Assembly (NCBI GenBank): GCA_023380915.1
Contig: JAMCSM010000050.1
Span: 1 to 38,141 of the forward strand
Direction of reading: 5' to 3'
DNA length: 38,141 nt
DNA from: Actinomycetota bacterium
Lineage (GTDB): Bacteria; Actinomycetota; Humimicrobiia; Humimicrobiales; Humimicrobiaceae
Shown here: positions 19,901 to 29,061 of the stretch, piece by piece
How positions within the stretch are numbered: position 1 is the first letter of the stretch
Layout: each line of letters opens with the position of its first letter
The notes under the pieces: model-generated
What the model saw: only the letters and a program-made list of their open reading frames with translations
Told to the model about the DNA's origin: nothing
Database searches by the model: none
Translations under genes and position numbers: made by a program

Positions 19901-21348
19901 AAAATGAATATGAAACTGTCATAGGACTTGAAACCCATGTTGAGCTTTCCACCTTGACAAAAATGTTTTGCGGCTGCAGACTTTCTTTCGGTGAGCCTCC
20001 AAATACTTATACCTGTCCGGTTTGCCTTGGCCACCCGGGCTCTTTGCCTGTTATAAATAAAAAAGCAATTGAAAATGCCGTAAAAATTGCTCTTGCCTTA
20101 AACTGCACCATAAAAGAGCATACTGTTTTTCACAGAAAAAATTATTTTTATCCTGACATGCCTAAAAATTATCAGATTTCCCAGTATGATCTTCCTGTAG
20201 GGATAGATGGATATGTTGATGTCAATATAGGCAGTTATATCAGAAGAATAGGCATCACAAGAGTTCATGTTGAGGAAGATACGGGAAAATTATTACATAT
20301 CGGCTCAACCGGCAGAATAAGCGAAGCAAATTACAGTATTGTTGATTTTAACAGGGCAGGAACTCCTTTAATAGAAATTGTAACAATGCCTGATATTAAG
20401 TCGCCTGAGGAAGCAAGGCAGTATATGATAACTTTAAGAAATATTTTAATAATGCTAAATGTCAGTGACTGCAGCATGGAAGAAGGCAGTATAAGAAGTG
20501 ACGCCAATGTTTCAATCAAACTGGTGACTGACAGTAAACTGGGAACGCGGACTGAAATTAAAAATTTAAACTCTTTTAAATTCCTTCAAAAGGGGCTGGA
20601 TTACGAAGTTCAAAGGCAGATTGATATCATTAAATCAGGCAGGAAGGTTGTTCAGCAGACAAGACATTATGACAGCAAAAGCCAGACAACAAAAGCTTTA
20701 AGGGAAAAAGAAGAAGCTCATGATTACAGATATTTTCCTGACCCTGATCTGGTGCCGATGAAACTTGACACAGACTGGATAAACGAAATAAAAAGTACTC
20801 TTCCCGAACTTCCATCTGCAAAGGAGAAAAGATATAAGGAGCTTTACAGGCTTTCTGATTATGACAGTTCACTTATGGCAAATGATTTGGAATTTTCTTC
20901 TTATTTTGAAGAAACTTTAAAATATTATAATGATGCAAAAACAGTCTGTAACTGGATAATGGGAGATTTCAGCGCATATATTAATAAAGAAGGGATAACT
21001 TTAAAGCAAAGCAAAATTTCTCCTGAAAATCTTGCAAGTCTTTTGAAAATGATAGACAGCGGGGAAATAAGCAGTAAAATTGCAAAATCTGTTTTTGAAG
21101 AAATGTATACAAACGGCAGCAGTCCCGGGGAAATAATTTCAAAGAAAGGTTTAAAGCAGATAAGTGATGCCGGGGAACTTGAAAAAGTTATTGACGAGGT
21201 TATTTCAAGTAATCCTGATGTTATAAAACAATATAAATCAGGTAAATCAAAAGCAATTGGCTTTCTTATTGGTCAGATTATGAGAAAAACTCAGGGAAAA
21301 GCCAATCCCGGACTTGTAAATGAAATTATTTTAAAAAAATTATCATAA
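19876..21348 (+). CDS. gatB: Glutamyl/aspartyl-tRNA amidotransferase subunit B
   Basis: This 490-residue subunit binds the misacylated tRNA and phosphorylates the acyl group before amidation. Signatures are VIGLETHVELSTLTKMFC at the N-terminus, TCPVCLGHPGSLPV (zinc region), YFYPDMPKNYQISQYD near residue 90 and DYRYFPDPDL near 285, followed by the YqeY-like tail ending GQIMRKTQGKANPGLV. The start is GTG, inside the 3' end of gatA, which implies translational coupling. An ATG just after it is out of frame. Confidence 0.97.
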   Translation: MENKSQDLKNEYETVIGLETHVELSTLTKMFCGCRLSFGEPPNTYTCPVCLGHPGSLPVINKKAIENAVKIALALNCTIKEHTVFHRKNYFYPDMPKNYQISQYDLPVGIDGYVDVNIGSYIRRIGITRVHVEEDTGKLLHIGSTGRISEANYSIVDFNRAGTPLIEIVTMPDIKSPEEARQYMITLRNILIMLNVSDCSMEEGSIRSDANVSIKLVTDSKLGTRTEIKNLNSFKFLQKGLDYEVQRQIDIIKSGRKVVQQTRHYDSKSQTTKALREKEEAHDYRYFPDPDLVPMKLDTDWINEIKSTLPELPSAKEKRYKELYRLSDYDSSLMANDLEFSSYFEETLKYYNDAKTVCNWIMGDFSAYINKEGITLKQSKISPENLASLLKMIDSGEISSKIAKSVFEEMYTNGSSPGEIISKKGLKQISDAGELEKVIDEVISSNPDVIKQYKSGKSKAIGFLIGQIMRKTQGKANPGLVNEIILKKLS

Positions 21349-21350
21349 CA

Positions 21351-21382
21351 GCCTTAAAATTAAATATAATATATATTAAGGC
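21351..21382 (+). terminator. Possible terminator or hairpin after gatB
   Basis: GCCTTAA (21351-21357) pairs with TTAAGGC (21376-21382) across an AT-only loop, immediately after the gatB stop. The T run after it is weak (ATAATGATTTTT), so it is a candidate transcript end only. Confidence 0.35.
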
Positions 21383-21496
21383 ATAATGATTTTTAATATT
21401 AATCTGTTTAATTTGTTAATTTACTTAAAACCTGTGCAAAAAAGAAATTAGTTTTTATTAGTGTTTCAATTTTTATTTTTGAGAGGAGAAGTTATT

Positions 21497-22534
21497 ATGA
21501 ATGAAATTAAAACTATAGGTATTCTTACCGGTGGCGGCGATACTCCTGCAACAAATGCCATAATACGATCGGTATTTGTAAAAGCAGAAACTTACAAATA
21601 TAAAGTCATGGGGATTAAAAATGGATGGGACGGTCTTGTAAGCGGCAATGTAATAGAATTAAAAAGAGATATGGTTTCAGGCATACTTGACAGGGGAGGC
21701 ACAATGCTTGGTTCCGCAAGAGTTAATCCTTTCAAGATTGAAAATGGCGTGGAAATGGTTAAGGAAAATATCAGTAAATTTTCAATTGACTCAATAATTT
21801 GTATTGGAGGAGATGATGCCAATATAATTATGCACCGTTTAAGCCAGTATAATATTAAAGGTGTTGGAATTCCCCAGACTATTGATAATGATATTAATCT
21901 TAATGATTATTCAATAGGATTTGACAGTGCAGTTGAAATTGCAACTGATGCAGTGGACAAGCTGCATACTACGGCTTCCTCACATCACAGGATTATGATA
22001 CTTGAGGTAATGGGTAGAGAAGCAGGATGGATTGCCCTTTATAGCGGAATTGCAGGAGGGGCGGATTTAATACTGATACCTGAAGTTCCATTTGATTATG
22101 ATTATGTTGTTGATATTATAGAAAAAAGAAGAGAAAGAGGAAAGGATTACAGCATTATAGTTGTTGCAGAAGGTGCAAAGCCTGAATTAAAAAATGCAAA
22201 GGTTGAAGTAAAACCGGGACTTAATAATATCCATCAGATGCAGTTTGGCGGTATTGGAAATGTACTTGCAAAAGAGATTGAAAAGCGCACAGGATATGAA
22301 ACAAGGGTAACAGTGCTGGGGCATCTGCAGAGAGGCGGCAAGCCTACTGCTTTTGACAGAATTCTTGCAACAAGAGCCGGCATAAAAGCCGTTGAACTTG
22401 TGCATGAAGGAAAATTTGACTGTATGGTTTGTTTTGAAGGAAATGTTATTAAGTCAGAACCTATGGAAAAGGTTCTTTGTGATTATAAACCCATGGATTT
22501 GGATTTATATGAGATGTCCAGGATTTTTTATTAA
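21497..22534 (+). CDS. 6-phosphofructokinase with atypical phosphoryl-donor site
   Basis: This 345-residue protein matches the PfkA/Pfp family: TGGGDTPATNAII at the N-terminus, IGGDDA near residue 104, PQTIDND near 126, EVMGREAGWIA near 173 and LGHLQRGG near 275. It phosphorylates fructose 6-phosphate to the 1,6-bisphosphate. Two positions usually tell the donor apart. The ATP enzymes have GGDGS and PGTIDND; PPi enzymes have GGDD and PKTIDND. Here the first is Asp (PPi-like) and the second is Gln. The donor is therefore uncertain, perhaps PPi. The ATG at 21497 was chosen because GAGAGGAG precedes it; an upstream in-frame GTG at 21461 lacks a ribosome binding site. The acetate-kinase-like gene follows after 63 bases. 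Confidence 0.88.
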   Translation: MNEIKTIGILTGGGDTPATNAIIRSVFVKAETYKYKVMGIKNGWDGLVSGNVIELKRDMVSGILDRGGTMLGSARVNPFKIENGVEMVKENISKFSIDSIICIGGDDANIIMHRLSQYNIKGVGIPQTIDNDINLNDYSIGFDSAVEIATDAVDKLHTTASSHHRIMILEVMGREAGWIALYSGIAGGADLILIPEVPFDYDYVVDIIEKRRERGKDYSIIVVAEGAKPELKNAKVEVKPGLNNIHQMQFGGIGNVLAKEIEKRTGYETRVTVLGHLQRGGKPTAFDRILATRAGIKAVELVHEGKFDCMVCFEGNVIKSEPMEKVLCDYKPMDLDLYEMSRIFY

Positions 22535-22597
22535 AAGTTTTGCTGAAAGCTTAAAGTAAATTCAAAGAGTATATGAATATGTGAAAGGAAATAAAAA

Positions 22598-23836
22598 ATG
22601 ATAATTGCCATAGGAAATGTGGGAAGTACTTCTTTAAAAAGCAAAATTCTTGACATAAATGATAAAAATGAAATAAAAACTCTTGGTGAGGCAAACCTTG
22701 ACAAGATTAAAACCCAAGGCGAGTCAAATTTTACTCATAAAATCGGAAGCGGTGAAACTGTTAAGGAAATTGTAGATGTTTGCGGATTTAAAGAAGGTAT
22801 CCAGCTTATTATGGACTGGTACATTGCAAACGGAGTTATAAAACAATACAAAGATATCGAAGCTATGGGTTTTAAAACAATTCTTGGAGAAACAAACGGA
22901 GCTAACCTGCTGTCTCTTGAAATTCTTGACGAAATGAAAAGATTTGCCTTTGTTGCCCCGGTTCATAATCTTCCTTATCTTGAAGCAATTGATGAGTTTA
23001 AAAAAGTACTGGGAAGTAATATTCCTCTGGTTGGAGTATTTGAACCGTCTTTTCATTATTCCATACCGGAATACAGAAGAATGCTGGGTTTTCCCTGGAA
23101 ATGGTATGAGGAGCTTGGAATAAAACAAAATGGTTATCATGGTTCATCCCATAGATATATGTCCGCAATGGTTTACAAGTTGGAGGGAACAGATAAATTA
23201 AAAGTTATTACGGTTCATTTAGGCGGCTCAAGCTCAATTTGTGCTCATAAAAATGGGAAATCTGTTGATGTCAGCATGAAATTTTCCACAGATTCCGGAC
23301 TCCTGCAGGGAACAAGAATTGGAGACTGTGACGGTATAGGATTATTGTTTGCAATGAAGTCTCTTGGACTGACAATTGAAGAAGCACAAAGGGAAATTTC
23401 AGGAAACTCCGGACTTAAGGGAATTGCAGGCATTGGAACTGATGACTACAGGGAAATTTATGCCGCAGGTGAAACAGGAAATGAAAGATGTAAAATGACC
23501 ATAGCAGCTTTTATTGACGGGGTGAGAAAATATATTGGTGCTTACAGTGCTATTCTTGGCGGAATAGATGTGATTGCATTTGGAGGCGGTATTGCTGAAA
23601 AAGGCAAGGATACAAGAATGAGAATTCTTGAAAACATGGAGTATATGGGAATCAGGCTTGATATTGCAAAAAATGAGGATTTTAACGGTAAACAGGCTTT
23701 AATTTCTGCACCAGATTCAAGAGTAAAACTGTATATTACTCCTACGAATGAAGAAATTGTTGTTGCATACTTTGTAAAAAAAGTTGTTGAGAACGGAAGG
23801 GATTTAAAACCTGAAGAAATGATATTCAGGCTGTAA
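22598..23836 (+). CDS. Divergent acetate/propionate-kinase-family protein
   Basis: This 412-residue ASKHA protein aligns along its length with acetate kinase: NVGSTSLK at the N-terminus (usual NAGSSSLK), APVHNLP near residue 121, YHGSSHRYM near 180, QGTRIGD near 245, FGGGIAEK near 328 and TNEE near 387. Several catalytic positions differ. The HRVVHGG region reads FKTILGE near 92-98, so the substrate-binding Arg is Lys, and FDTAFH reads FEPSFH, so the catalytic Asp is Glu149. It may phosphorylate another carboxylate, work slowly, or have another role. It is probably co-transcribed with the phosphofructokinase gene. A MITE-like element follows before the convergent gltX. Confidence 0.75.
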   Translation: MIIAIGNVGSTSLKSKILDINDKNEIKTLGEANLDKIKTQGESNFTHKIGSGETVKEIVDVCGFKEGIQLIMDWYIANGVIKQYKDIEAMGFKTILGETNGANLLSLEILDEMKRFAFVAPVHNLPYLEAIDEFKKVLGSNIPLVGVFEPSFHYSIPEYRRMLGFPWKWYEELGIKQNGYHGSSHRYMSAMVYKLEGTDKLKVITVHLGGSSSICAHKNGKSVDVSMKFSTDSGLLQGTRIGDCDGIGLLFAMKSLGLTIEEAQREISGNSGLKGIAGIGTDDYREIYAAGETGNERCKMTIAAFIDGVRKYIGAYSAILGGIDVIAFGGGIAEKGKDTRMRILENMEYMGIRLDIAKNEDFNGKQALISAPDSRVKLYITPTNEEIVVAYFVKKVVENGRDLKPEEMIFRL

Positions 23837-23915
23837 GAAATTTTTATAAATTATTATTGTAATAGAGCTTTGGGTAAAGTTGGTATTTCTGCATATTTTT
23901 ACTTTACTTTTGTTA

Positions 23916-24141
23916 GGAAGCATTTCCAATTTCGTGATAGGGATAAAAGTAAGACTGCAAGAATCAGGCTGGGTGTTTCGAAAACACGCAAGCTTTGCCC
24001 TAGCGAGTCAAAGCTTGCTCGGATTCAGGCTTCGCTCTCCTCTTTACAGAGGAACCTTGCCCGCTCAGCCTTCATACGGTTTTCTCAACACACAGTCTAA
24101 TCTAATAATTTATTTGCAATCACGAAAAAGGAAATGCTAAC
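23916..24141 (+). mobile_element. MITE-like element, copy 1 (226 bp)
   Basis: Ends are GGAAGCATTTCC and GGAAATGCTAAC (10 of 12 bases inverted), with 17 of 19 matching in the longer terminal repeat GCATTTCC-N2-TTTCGTGAT. A 9-bp direct repeat CTTTTGTTA flanks it exactly (23907-23915 and 24142-24150), which is a target-site duplication. Internal hairpins are present: GTGTTT-CGA-AAACAC, GCAAGCTTTG with CAAAGCTTGC, and CCTCT with AGAGG. No transposase is encoded, so it needs one supplied elsewhere. Short open frames inside are by-products of the repeat. It is more GC-rich than its surroundings. It fills most of the 344-base gap between the kinase-like gene and gltX. Confidence 0.85.
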
Positions 24142-24180
24142 CTTTTGTTAAGAACAGGTTTTTTACCTGAAACTGGAAAG

Positions 24181-25656
24181 TCAGCCTAAAAAGTCTATGT
24201 AATTTTTAAGGCGAAGAAGGGTGTTGTTTTTTTCCAAAATCTCGATAGTTTCAAAAAGAGGCGGACCTGCCGGCTCACCCCAGACAGCAATCCTTATAAC
24301 TTCGGCAATATTTTTAAAAGCGGTATCAAAATCTGCAGCAACCTTCTTCAACGCTTTTTCAATATTTTGCGCATCAAAGGAATGAACGCTGGGTTCTTCA
24401 AGATATTTTATGGTTTGCCTGATTATCGCTTTTGCATCGATTTCTTTTTGTAAAAAATATTTATTACCATAATTTTTGCTGTAGCTTATTTTGCCAGAAA
24501 AAATTAAAGCTATTTTTTCATAATCTGAAATTGTTCTTACCCTTTGTTTTGTAATGGGAATGATTTTTGGCAGTTTTGACTTAAAAAAGTCAAGATTTTC
24601 CCTTGTAAACCTGTTTGTTCCGGTTAACCTGCCCATGATTAATTTTGCAAGCCTGCTTTCTTCAAGCTCTCTGATATAAAAGCCATTGACATAAAGTAGC
24701 TTTTCATAATCAAACCTTGCAGCCTTTTTATTTATTGACTTTAAATCAAATTTTTCAATCATTTCATTAATTGAAAAAATTGTAGTTTTTTCATCGTATG
24801 CCCATCCAAGAAGAGCAATATAATTTAAAACTGCTTCAGGCAGAAAACCTTCTTTTTTATAAGACTCTATTGATATGGATCCATGCCTTTTACTTAATTT
24901 ACTGCCATCAGAAGCAAGTATCATGGGAAGATGGGTAAAATCAGGATACATGAAATTTAAGGCATCATAAATTAAAAGCTGTTTTGGCGTATTGGATAAA
25001 TGGTCCTCACCTCTTATTATGTGTGTTATATTCATGAGGTAATCATCAATTGCTGCAGAGAAATTATAGGTAGGCATTCCATTGGAACGAAGTATTATAA
25101 AATCCTCAATATTAATGCTGTTTACCTGAATTTTTCCATAAACATTGTCATTAAATGTAATAATTTTTTCCTTCGGTACAAGAATTCTTACTGAGAATTT
25201 CTTTCCGGAATTAATATTATCTGAGATTTCCTTTCCGGTAAGTTTTAAACACTCTCTGTCATAACTGTAAAATTTACATGTTTTTATGGACTGGTTTCTT
25301 TTTTCTCTTAACTGCTCCAGACTGCAGAAGCATCTGTATGCACTGCCTTCATTAATAAGTTTTTGGGCATATTCCTTATAAATCTCAAGCCTTTGCGACT
25401 GTCTGTAAGGACCATAATTTCCACCGATATCCGTACCTTCATCCCAGCTGATGCCAAGCCATTTCAGTGAATTAAGAATTGTATTTATGGTATTTTCCTT
25501 GTGTCTTCCGATATCAGTGTCTTCTATTCGCAGAATAAATTTGCCATTCATTTTCTTGGCAAACAGCCAGTTAAAGAAAGCAGTTCTTGCGCTTCCTATA
25601 TGCAAATAGCCTGTAGGGCTTGGTGCAAATCTTACCCTTATTTCTTTATTTTCCAA
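24181..25656 (-). CDS. gltX: Glutamyl-tRNA synthetase
   Basis: This 491-residue class I synthetase has the HIGH-type motif in PSPTGYLHIGSARTAFFNW at the N-terminus, GEDHLSNTPKQLLIYDAL near residue 220 and the KMSKS-type motif SKLSKRHG near 250, then the anticodon-binding helical C-terminus. It charges tRNA-Glu and, with GatCAB present, probably also misacylates tRNA-Gln. It starts 23 bases after the stop of the penicillin-binding protein gene on the same strand, so the two are likely co-transcribed. Confidence 0.96.
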   Translation of the reverse strand: MENKEIRVRFAPSPTGYLHIGSARTAFFNWLFAKKMNGKFILRIEDTDIGRHKENTINTILNSLKWLGISWDEGTDIGGNYGPYRQSQRLEIYKEYAQKLINEGSAYRCFCSLEQLREKRNQSIKTCKFYSYDRECLKLTGKEISDNINSGKKFSVRILVPKEKIITFNDNVYGKIQVNSINIEDFIILRSNGMPTYNFSAAIDDYLMNITHIIRGEDHLSNTPKQLLIYDALNFMYPDFTHLPMILASDGSKLSKRHGSISIESYKKEGFLPEAVLNYIALLGWAYDEKTTIFSINEMIEKFDLKSINKKAARFDYEKLLYVNGFYIRELEESRLAKLIMGRLTGTNRFTRENLDFFKSKLPKIIPITKQRVRTISDYEKIALIFSGKISYSKNYGNKYFLQKEIDAKAIIRQTIKYLEEPSVHSFDAQNIEKALKKVAADFDTAFKNIAEVIRIAVWGEPAGPPLFETIEILEKNNTLLRLKNYIDFLG

Positions 25657-25679
25657 TTTGTTTTACCTCGCGGTACTTC

Positions 25680-27941
25680 TTAAGGATTTACCCAGACTTT
25701 TATAAGCCTTGTTTTTTCAACTCGCATGTCCCATAAGGGTTCCTGCCTGTGCGTATAGCCTGAAGGAACTCCGGAATAAACTTCATTGATAAATTCAATA
25801 TTTGTAAATCCTGTATCTAAAAGCATTTGACGTGCTTGCTCTACCGGTATAAGACAAACAAAAGGAAGTATGGGCATGTCAGCATCTGAAATCGGCATTT
25901 GGTCTCTGGGCTCTGCCCCATAGTGAAACTGCGCAACAGTTATCTGGTCAGGTGGGGTAAACCTGTTTGGAATCATAACCTGACCTGTATCAGGTGCAGT
26001 GGTTACCTGCAGATTAAACAGGTCTTCTTTTGGTTTCTGAAATTTCTCAATTGGCAGGCTTTTTGTTGCTTTTTCCATGAATAACTTCCACATCATCGCA
26101 GGATGAGCTCCGCCCTGAACTCTCAAATCATGTACTGCGCCCATCTTTTTATTTTCTTCAGGGTAGCCCATCCAGAAAGATGCAGCAAGGTTGGTGGTAA
26201 AACCTGTAAACCAGGCATTTTCACCTTCATCAGTTGTTCCTGTTTTGCCAGCAGCTTCTCTGTCTTCAAGCCTTGCTCTTGTTCCTGTGCCTCTTTGAAT
26301 AACCTGTTTCATTATTTCAATTGCCCTGTAAGCATTTATAGGGGAGATTACCTGATTTTTTGGCGGTTCCTGGTATTCATAAATAATATTTTTATCTTTA
26401 TCAACTACTTTAAGTATTGCCACAGGGTCATGTTTGACTCCATAATCTGCAATTGTTGAAAAAGCCGTGCAGACTTCAAGAGGGGAAACTCCTGTTGTGA
26501 GACCGCCAAGTCCGATGGCGGGATAACCTTCAAGCGGTGTTTGAATTCCCATGGCATTTGCAATTCTTGAAACTGCTTCACCACCAATTCTCATTATCAG
26601 TTGAGAATAAACAACATTGACAGATTTGACGGTAGCATCAATTATGCTCATTTCCGTACCATCAGGAAATTTTTCACCCATATAATTTGATACTTCCCAT
26701 GGCTTGCTGCTGGGAATTTCAAATTTAATAGGCCCATTTGGATTAAAAGTCATGTAAGGGCTAACACCCTGTTCAAGAGCTGCAATTAAAGCAAACACTT
26801 TAAAAGTTGAACCGGGCTGTCTTTTGCTCTGGGTAGCAAGATTGAATTTCATTGTATTAAAGTCTTTGCCGCCAACCAGAGCCTTAATATACCCATTTCG
26901 TGGGTCCATCGCTATCATAGCTCCGGTTGGATCTTCAGGATCAGGCAGAATTTCTTTTATAGCATCCTCGGCATAAACCTGCATGTTCGGGTCAAGGGTG
27001 GTATAAATTTCAAAACCGCCTTTAAAAACCTTGTTTATTCCATATTTTTTTATCAATTCCTGCTTAACGTATTCAACAAAATAAGGTGCAAAATCAGTAC
27101 TTTCTTCTCTTGCTCTTTCCAATATTACAGGCTGCTTTACGGCATTTGTGTATTCTTCCTTGCTTATATATCCAAGCTCATTCATCTTTGCCAGAACATT
27201 ATTTCTTCTTACAATTGCCGCCTGCCTGTTTTCATATGGAGATAACTGGCTTGGTGATTGCGGAAGTCCTGCAATCAGAGCACATTCTTCAAGATTTAAA
27301 TCCTGAACATTTTTGTTAAAGAATGTTTTTGCTGCTGCCTGGACCCCATAAGCACCTTCACCAAAGTATACGGTATTTAAATACATTTCAAGGATTTCAT
27401 CTTTGGAATATATCTTTTCAAGCTGATAAGCAAGGGCTGCTTCCTTGATTTTCCTCTCAAGAGTAATTTCTGATTTTTCCTCAGGAATATATACATTTCT
27501 GATATATTGTTGCGTCAAAGTACTGCCGCCCTGGGTAACTGCACCGGATTTTAAATTAACTAAAAGTGACCGGAATATTGCTTCAAAATCAATCCCTTTA
27601 TGCTCATAGAATCGCTCATCCTCTATAGCAATAACGGCATGGATTAAATTTTTTGGTATCTGCTCAAAAGAAACCAGTTCCCTGTTTTGTTCTCCATGCA
27701 AAGTTCCTATAAGTTTTCCGTCAGAGGCAAATATTTTTGAAGTAAGCGCATTTTCTACAGGAGAAAAATCTTTAATATCCGGCAGATCTTTGAAAAAATT
27801 TGATATAAATGCGCTTCCGGCAAATATAGTTGCAGCAATAATTCCTGAAGCAGCAAAAGAAAAAAGCAGTATTATTGCTAAAAATATAGCTGCAATTTTA
27901 GGCGCTTTTGAACTTTTATGTTTTTTTCTTAAATTAGACAT
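25680..27941 (-). CDS. Class A penicillin-binding protein (transglycosylase/transpeptidase) with PASTA-like tail
   Basis: This 753-residue protein has a basic cytoplasmic N-terminus, one membrane helix (about residues 17-42) and a GT51 transglycosylase domain (AIEDERFYEHKGIDF with the catalytic Glu near 108, GGSTLTQQYIRN near 150, then EMYLNTVYFGEGAYG). A penicillin-binding domain follows: SxxK in PGSTFKVF near 375, the SxN motif in KSVNVVYSQL near 435 and KTGTT near 566. The last ~60 residues (ARQMLLDTGFTNIEF, ending TRLIKVWVNP) resemble a single PASTA repeat. It polymerises and crosslinks peptidoglycan at the outer face of the membrane. The gene diverges from the aldolase gene across a 196-base intergenic region. 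Confidence 0.94.
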   Translation of the reverse strand: MSNLRKKHKSSKAPKIAAIFLAIILLFSFAASGIIAATIFAGSAFISNFFKDLPDIKDFSPVENALTSKIFASDGKLIGTLHGEQNRELVSFEQIPKNLIHAVIAIEDERFYEHKGIDFEAIFRSLLVNLKSGAVTQGGSTLTQQYIRNVYIPEEKSEITLERKIKEAALAYQLEKIYSKDEILEMYLNTVYFGEGAYGVQAAAKTFFNKNVQDLNLEECALIAGLPQSPSQLSPYENRQAAIVRRNNVLAKMNELGYISKEEYTNAVKQPVILERAREESTDFAPYFVEYVKQELIKKYGINKVFKGGFEIYTTLDPNMQVYAEDAIKEILPDPEDPTGAMIAMDPRNGYIKALVGGKDFNTMKFNLATQSKRQPGSTFKVFALIAALEQGVSPYMTFNPNGPIKFEIPSSKPWEVSNYMGEKFPDGTEMSIIDATVKSVNVVYSQLIMRIGGEAVSRIANAMGIQTPLEGYPAIGLGGLTTGVSPLEVCTAFSTIADYGVKHDPVAILKVVDKDKNIIYEYQEPPKNQVISPINAYRAIEIMKQVIQRGTGTRARLEDREAAGKTGTTDEGENAWFTGFTTNLAASFWMGYPEENKKMGAVHDLRVQGGAHPAMMWKLFMEKATKSLPIEKFQKPKEDLFNLQVTTAPDTGQVMIPNRFTPPDQITVAQFHYGAEPRDQMPISDADMPILPFVCLIPVEQARQMLLDTGFTNIEFINEVYSGVPSGYTHRQEPLWDMRVEKTRLIKVWVNP

Positions 27942-28055
27942 TTTAAATAAGACTTTTTTTCCTGTATTTTAAGCAAAAATAATATCATGATTATTTTAAA
28001 CATTAAATCATTAAAAGCAATGATAATTAATTACCAACTTATATTTAAATAATTA

Positions 28056-28078
28056 TTGCATTAATGCAACTAATTGCA
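28056..28078 (+). promoter_or_regulatory. Operator candidate A: TTGCA palindrome plus third half-site
   Basis: TTGCATTAATGCAA (28056-28069) is a perfect palindrome, with a further TTGCA at 28074-28078. The same arrangement occurs at 34096-34118 with identical spacing (palindrome start to third half-site, 18 bases), although the centre bases differ. It overlaps the promoter of the aldolase gene. The SorC-family regulator encoded at 32848 is the obvious candidate to bind it. Confidence 0.65.
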
Positions 28079-28084
28079 TATAAT
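28056..28084 (+). promoter_or_regulatory. Promoter of the aldolase gene
   Basis: A perfect TATAAT (28079-28084) lies 17 bases after TTGCAT (28056-28061). The -35 is weak and lies inside the palindrome, and the -10 abuts the third TTGCA half-site. A protein bound there would cover the promoter, so repression is the simplest reading. A good AAACAGGAG ribosome binding site is at about 28123-28131. Confidence 0.6.
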
Positions 28085-28137
28085 TAAAACTAGGGCAAGT
28101 AATGTTAAAAAATTTTTAAGTAAAACAGGAGTTATTA

Positions 28138-29013
28138 ATGGGATATATTAATACAAGGGACATGCTGATCAGGGCAAGAAAAGAAAAATATGTGGTAGGA
28201 GCCTTTAACATTGTAGATTATTCAACAATGGCTGCCGTTGTTGGATCTGCAAAAGAAAAAAAGTCTCCGGTTATTATACAGACATCTCAAAAAACCGTAC
28301 TTCAGTTTGGTTATAAAATTTTACCGCTGATGGTTAAATCCCTTGCACAGGAAGTTGAAGTTCCGGTTGCAATGATCCTTGATCACGGGACGGATATCGA
28401 AGTAATTAAAAACTGTATCAATTATGGCTGGAGTTCAGTTATGGTTGACGGTTCATCAAAGCCTTTTGCAGAAAATATCAGGATGACAAGGACGATTGTT
28501 GAACTTGCTCATGAGAAAAATATAACGGTGGAAGGAGAGTTGGGCCATATCGGAGGAGTAGAAGAACATATAAATGTGAGTGAGGATAAAGTTCTTCTTA
28601 CCGACCCCCACAAAGCTGTTGAATTTCAAAAAAGAACAGGAGTTGATTCACTTGCAGTAGCTATTGGAACAAAACATGGATTATATAAGGGTGAAGTTGT
28701 TCTTGATTTTGAAAGACTTGAAAGAATTATGGAAATTACTGATTTTCCCATTATTATTCATGGATGCTCCGATCTGCCCGAAGCTGATTTAAAAAAAATT
28801 ATTTCTTATGGTCCTTCAAAAATGAATATATCTACTGAAATAAAACATGTTTATCTTGACAGTTTTAAAAAATATCTGAATGAAAATGAGATGGAATATG
28901 AGCCGATAAAAGCAATAAAGTTTGTTTTTGATAATATAAAAAATCTTGTAAAAGGCTATATTGATAAATTTGGAAGTTCCCAAAAAGCCTGGTCAACCTT
29001 ATTGATCCATTGA
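28138..29013 (+). CDS. Class II fructose- or tagatose-bisphosphate aldolase (KbaY/GatY-like)
   Basis: This 291-residue zinc aldolase keeps the catalytic and metal residues at the numbers known from the KbaY/GatY group: D82 and H83 in LDHG, H180 in IGTKHG, H208 in IIHGCSD. VEGELGHIGG near residue 131 is also conserved. It cleaves ketose 1,6-bisphosphates to dihydroxyacetone phosphate and glyceraldehyde 3-phosphate. In the phosphate-binding loop the usual GGSG or GASG reads GCSD, and GTSHG reads GTKHG, so substrate preference may be altered. It heads a block of sugar-phosphate genes and has its own operator-overlapped promoter. The PHP phosphoesterase gene follows after 48 bases. Confidence 0.87.
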   Translation: MGYINTRDMLIRARKEKYVVGAFNIVDYSTMAAVVGSAKEKKSPVIIQTSQKTVLQFGYKILPLMVKSLAQEVEVPVAMILDHGTDIEVIKNCINYGWSSVMVDGSSKPFAENIRMTRTIVELAHEKNITVEGELGHIGGVEEHINVSEDKVLLTDPHKAVEFQKRTGVDSLAVAIGTKHGLYKGEVVLDFERLERIMEITDFPIIIHGCSDLPEADLKKIISYGPSKMNISTEIKHVYLDSFKKYLNENEMEYEPIKAIKFVFDNIKNLVKGYIDKFGSSQKAWSTLLIH

Positions 29014-29061
29014 GATAACAATTAGATAATCAAAATTAATTGCAGAAGGAAAAAAATAAAA

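Noticed and set aside
22724..23140. A 138-codon open frame opposite the acetate-kinase-like gene
   Set aside because: Antisense shadow; the sense frame has clear family motifs.
23870..24140. Open frames of 76 and 86 codons within the first MITE-like element, and a 74-codon frame in the second
   Set aside because: They share a peptide only because the DNA repeat is conserved; no ribosome binding site, and base changes preserve stems, not codons.
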